Position numbers and translations under genes: made by a program. The notes below the pieces were generated by a model that searched no databases, had not been told where the DNA came from, and saw only the letters and a list, made by a program, of their open reading frames with translations. Shown piece after piece: positions 62,204 through 64,000 of a stretch of DNA of 64,000 nucleotides (position 1 is the stretch's first letter; each line of letters begins with the position of its first letter). Source of the stretch: Paenibacillus lentus (GTDB lineage Bacteria; Bacillota; Bacilli; Paenibacillales; Paenibacillaceae); NCBI RefSeq assembly GCF_003931855.1, contig NZ_CP034248.1, forward strand, positions 1,178,001 through 1,242,000. The letters are read 5' to 3'.

Positions 62204-63814
62204 ATGACAATGGACAAAACAGCCGTATGCGAAATACTCGTGACGAGTGACATTCATGGACATATTTACCCGACCGATTACAGAACGGCAGAGGAAAGAA
62301 ATCTAGGTTTGGCAAAAATAGCTTCGCTAATTGAGCGAGAACGGCAGCGTGCTCCCGACTTGCTTCTGCTAGACAACGGCGATTTGATCCAAGGTTCGCC
62401 GTTGACCTCGTATTTCATCAAGCAGCAAGCCAGCAAGCTTCACCCCATGGTTGCTGTGTTGAACAAGCTGGATTATGATGCTGCCGTGCCGGGGAATCAT
62501 GAGTTTAACTATGGTCAGGATATACTGAATGGGGTCATGGAAGAATCATCTTTCCCTTGGTTGTCGGCAGGAATTGTCGATCTGAAGACGGGAAATCCCG
62601 CGTTTGGAAGACCCTATATTGTCAAAAAAATAGGCCCTTCTACGGATCCGGTTAAGGTAGTGATTCTTGGAGTAACGACGCACTATATCCCCAACTGGGA
62701 GAATCCACAGCATCTGGAGGGGTTAGAGTTTCGCGATGCATTGGAAACGACGAAGGCATGGGTGGCCCATATTCGGGAGCAGGAGTGCCCCGATCTGCTT
62801 GTCGTCTCTTATCATGGCGGGTTCGAGCGCGATCTGGATAGCGGCGAGGCTACGGAGAAGCTGAGTGGAGAGAACCAGGGATATGCGATCTGCCGGGAGG
62901 TCGAAGGGATTGACGTGCTGATTACCGGGCACCAGCATCGTTTCCTGGCAACACAATTGGGGGACGTAACCGTTATTCAGCCCGGGTGCCATGGACAAGC
63001 CTTGGGCAAAATTATGGTGGACTTGGAGATGCAGGGGGGGCGGTGGCGAGTCCGTCAGAAGTCCGCTGAGCTGCTGAGGGTAGATGAATCGGTGAGCGCG
63101 GATAGAACGATTTTGGCTATGCTCTCTGACTTGGAGGCTAAGACGCAAAGCTGGCTGGATCAGCCGATTGGACAGGTGGAGGGGGATATGCGTATCCATA
63201 GCTCGTTCATCTGCCGGACGGAGGATCATGCGTTTATGGAATTCGTGAATAAGGTACAGATGGAGGTCACCGGAGCCCAGGTATCCTGCGCCGCCTTGTT
63301 GAGTGAAGAATCTCGGGGCTTCGGATCAACGATCACTATGCGGGATGTGTTGAGTAATTTTATGTATCCTAACACTTTGACTGTACTTCGCCTTCAGGGG
63401 AGGGATATCCGGGCTGCATTAGAGCAGACTGCCGCATATTTTGTCGTCAGTTCGGACGGGAACCTTGCGGTCAATCCGGCTTACGTCCGGCCCAAAGCCC
63501 AGCATTACAATTACGATATGTGGGAGGGCATCTGCTATGAGTTTGATATCGCCAGGCCGCTGGGGCAGCGGGTAGTCAAACTGACCGATCTCGACGGCGT
63601 GAATATCGAGGAAGAGATGAAGTTCGAGGTAGTTATGAACAGCTACCGGGCCGGTGGCGGGGGAGATTACGAGATGTTCAAGGGGAAGCCGGTCGTGCGG
63701 GAGATCGGAGCTGATATGGCTGAGTTGATCGCAGAATATATTCAGCAGCACCGGACGATTAAAGCAGGCTGCGACCATAATTGGAGGGTTATTGTGGGCG
63801 GAACGGAGGAATGA
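62204..63814 (+). CDS. 5'-nucleotidase/2',3'-cyclic-nucleotide phosphodiesterase family protein
   Basis: 536-aa metallophosphoesterase plus C-terminal 5'-nucleotidase domain. Metal motifs: VTSDIHGHIYP (DxH), LLLDNGDLIQGSP (GDxxQG), VPGNHEFNYG (GNHE), VVSYHGGFERD (H) and ITGHQHRFLA (GHxH). The C-terminal domain has MRDVLSNFMYPNTLTVLRLQ. No signal peptide, so it acts in the cytoplasm, unlike most secreted members. GGAGACGAGG is the ribosome site. Divergent from phnD. Confidence 0.93.
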   Translation: MTMDKTAVCEILVTSDIHGHIYPTDYRTAEERNLGLAKIASLIERERQRAPDLLLLDNGDLIQGSPLTSYFIKQQASKLHPMVAVLNKLDYDAAVPGNHEFNYGQDILNGVMEESSFPWLSAGIVDLKTGNPAFGRPYIVKKIGPSTDPVKVVILGVTTHYIPNWENPQHLEGLEFRDALETTKAWVAHIREQECPDLLVVSYHGGFERDLDSGEATEKLSGENQGYAICREVEGIDVLITGHQHRFLATQLGDVTVIQPGCHGQALGKIMVDLEMQGGRWRVRQKSAELLRVDESVSADRTILAMLSDLEAKTQSWLDQPIGQVEGDMRIHSSFICRTEDHAFMEFVNKVQMEVTGAQVSCAALLSEESRGFGSTITMRDVLSNFMYPNTLTVLRLQGRDIRAALEQTAAYFVVSSDGNLAVNPAYVRPKAQHYNYDMWEGICYEFDIARPLGQRVVKLTDLDGVNIEEEMKFEVVMNSYRAGGGGDYEMFKGKPVVREIGADMAELIAEYIQQHRTIKAGCDHNWRVIVGGTEE

Positions 63815-63959
63815 CGATAACCGCTCTAGGAAAAGGCGCTATTTATCGAATATTATCCTATGGTACAATGACAAACATTAGGGCAAGCTAGAAGCTGTAC
63901 AAGACCTTCCGGTGGAGCCCATAACCCATAACCTACCGTCAAAAAGGAGCTGACTATTT

Positions 63960-64000
63960 ATGAGTGAACAAATCAATGAGCAAGAGCTGATCCAATACAT
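63960..64000 (+). CDS. Start of a gene cut off by the window end
   Basis: ATG with AAAAAGGAG 9 bp upstream opens a frame reading MSEQINEQELIQY that continues off the edge. Too short to identify. It follows a plausible promoter region at 63840-63890 (TATCCTATGGTACAATG). Confidence 0.6.
   Translation, partial: MSEQINEQELIQY

Overview
The window looks like a chromosomal segment of a Paenibacillus or close relative (Bacillota, Paenibacillaceae). The reasons are strong Shine-Dalgarno sites with many TTG and GTG starts, several YesM/YesN two-component pairs beside LplA/LplB/YtcP-type sugar transporters, an S-layer-anchored glycanase, a Fur-controlled YcgT-type ferredoxin-NADP reductase, an Sfp-type phosphopantetheinyl transferase and a YdaJ/K/M-like exopolysaccharide operon. 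No rRNA, tRNA, CRISPR array or prophage was seen.

Region by region. 1-8973 (minus strand): a galactomannan-type utilisation locus with sensor kinase, AraC-type response regulator, surface-anchored GH26 beta-mannanase with three SLH domains, GH36 alpha-galactosidase and the start of a sugar ABC permease. A conserved ~94-bp promoter block precedes both the mannanase and the permease. 9341-13936 (plus): a SRPBCC protein, a methyltransferase, and a MerR regulator followed by an FMN/FAD reductase-like lipoprotein whose promoter has a MerR-type 19-bp spacer. 14580-25211: a cytoplasmic polysaccharide deacetylase, then a xylo-oligosaccharide locus of two YesN regulators around one YesM kinase, a solute-binding lipoprotein, two permeases and an intracellular GH10 xylanase. 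25540-27898: an NAD-dependent epimerase-like protein, a relic of a siderophore permease, and a Fur-box-controlled ferredoxin-NADP reductase.

28098-36499: nucleoside and purine salvage, with DeoD, a Crp/Fnr regulator, a BMP-type nucleoside ABC importer (lipoprotein, double ATPase, two permeases) and an AzgA-type purine permease. 36735-40253: Sfp-type PPTase, a TPR-S41 protease lipoprotein and an ASCH protein. 40459-44061: two divergent AAC(3)-family acetyltransferases, one preceded by an apparent transcription attenuator, and two GyrI-like effector-binding proteins. 44062-46113: a repeat-rich accessory patch with a degenerate tandem array, an intact IS3-family element inserted into a dispersed intergenic repeat, and a small repeat-containing ORF. 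46206-48938: an ABC-2 exporter. 49390-53334: a short nuclease-like ORF, a glycerophosphodiesterase, a TIGR01777 epimerase, an RlmN/Cfr-family radical SAM enzyme and a small Sm-like protein.

53587-57296: a compact exopolysaccharide operon with a GH8-like lipoprotein, a degenerate GGDEF protein that keeps a perfectly placed RxxD c-di-GMP site, a 50-aa membrane protein and a processive GT2 synthase. 57778-63814: a DUF423 membrane protein, a phnDCEE phosphonate/phosphite importer with a PHO-box-like repeat upstream, and a 5'-nucleotidase-family phosphoesterase. The window ends inside the first codons of another gene.

The points most worth a second look are the shared mannan promoter block, the attenuator ahead of the AAC(3) gene, the c-di-GMP-linked EPS operon, and the dispersed repeat family split by the IS3 element. 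All gene functions come from reading the sequence by eye; no database search was run.
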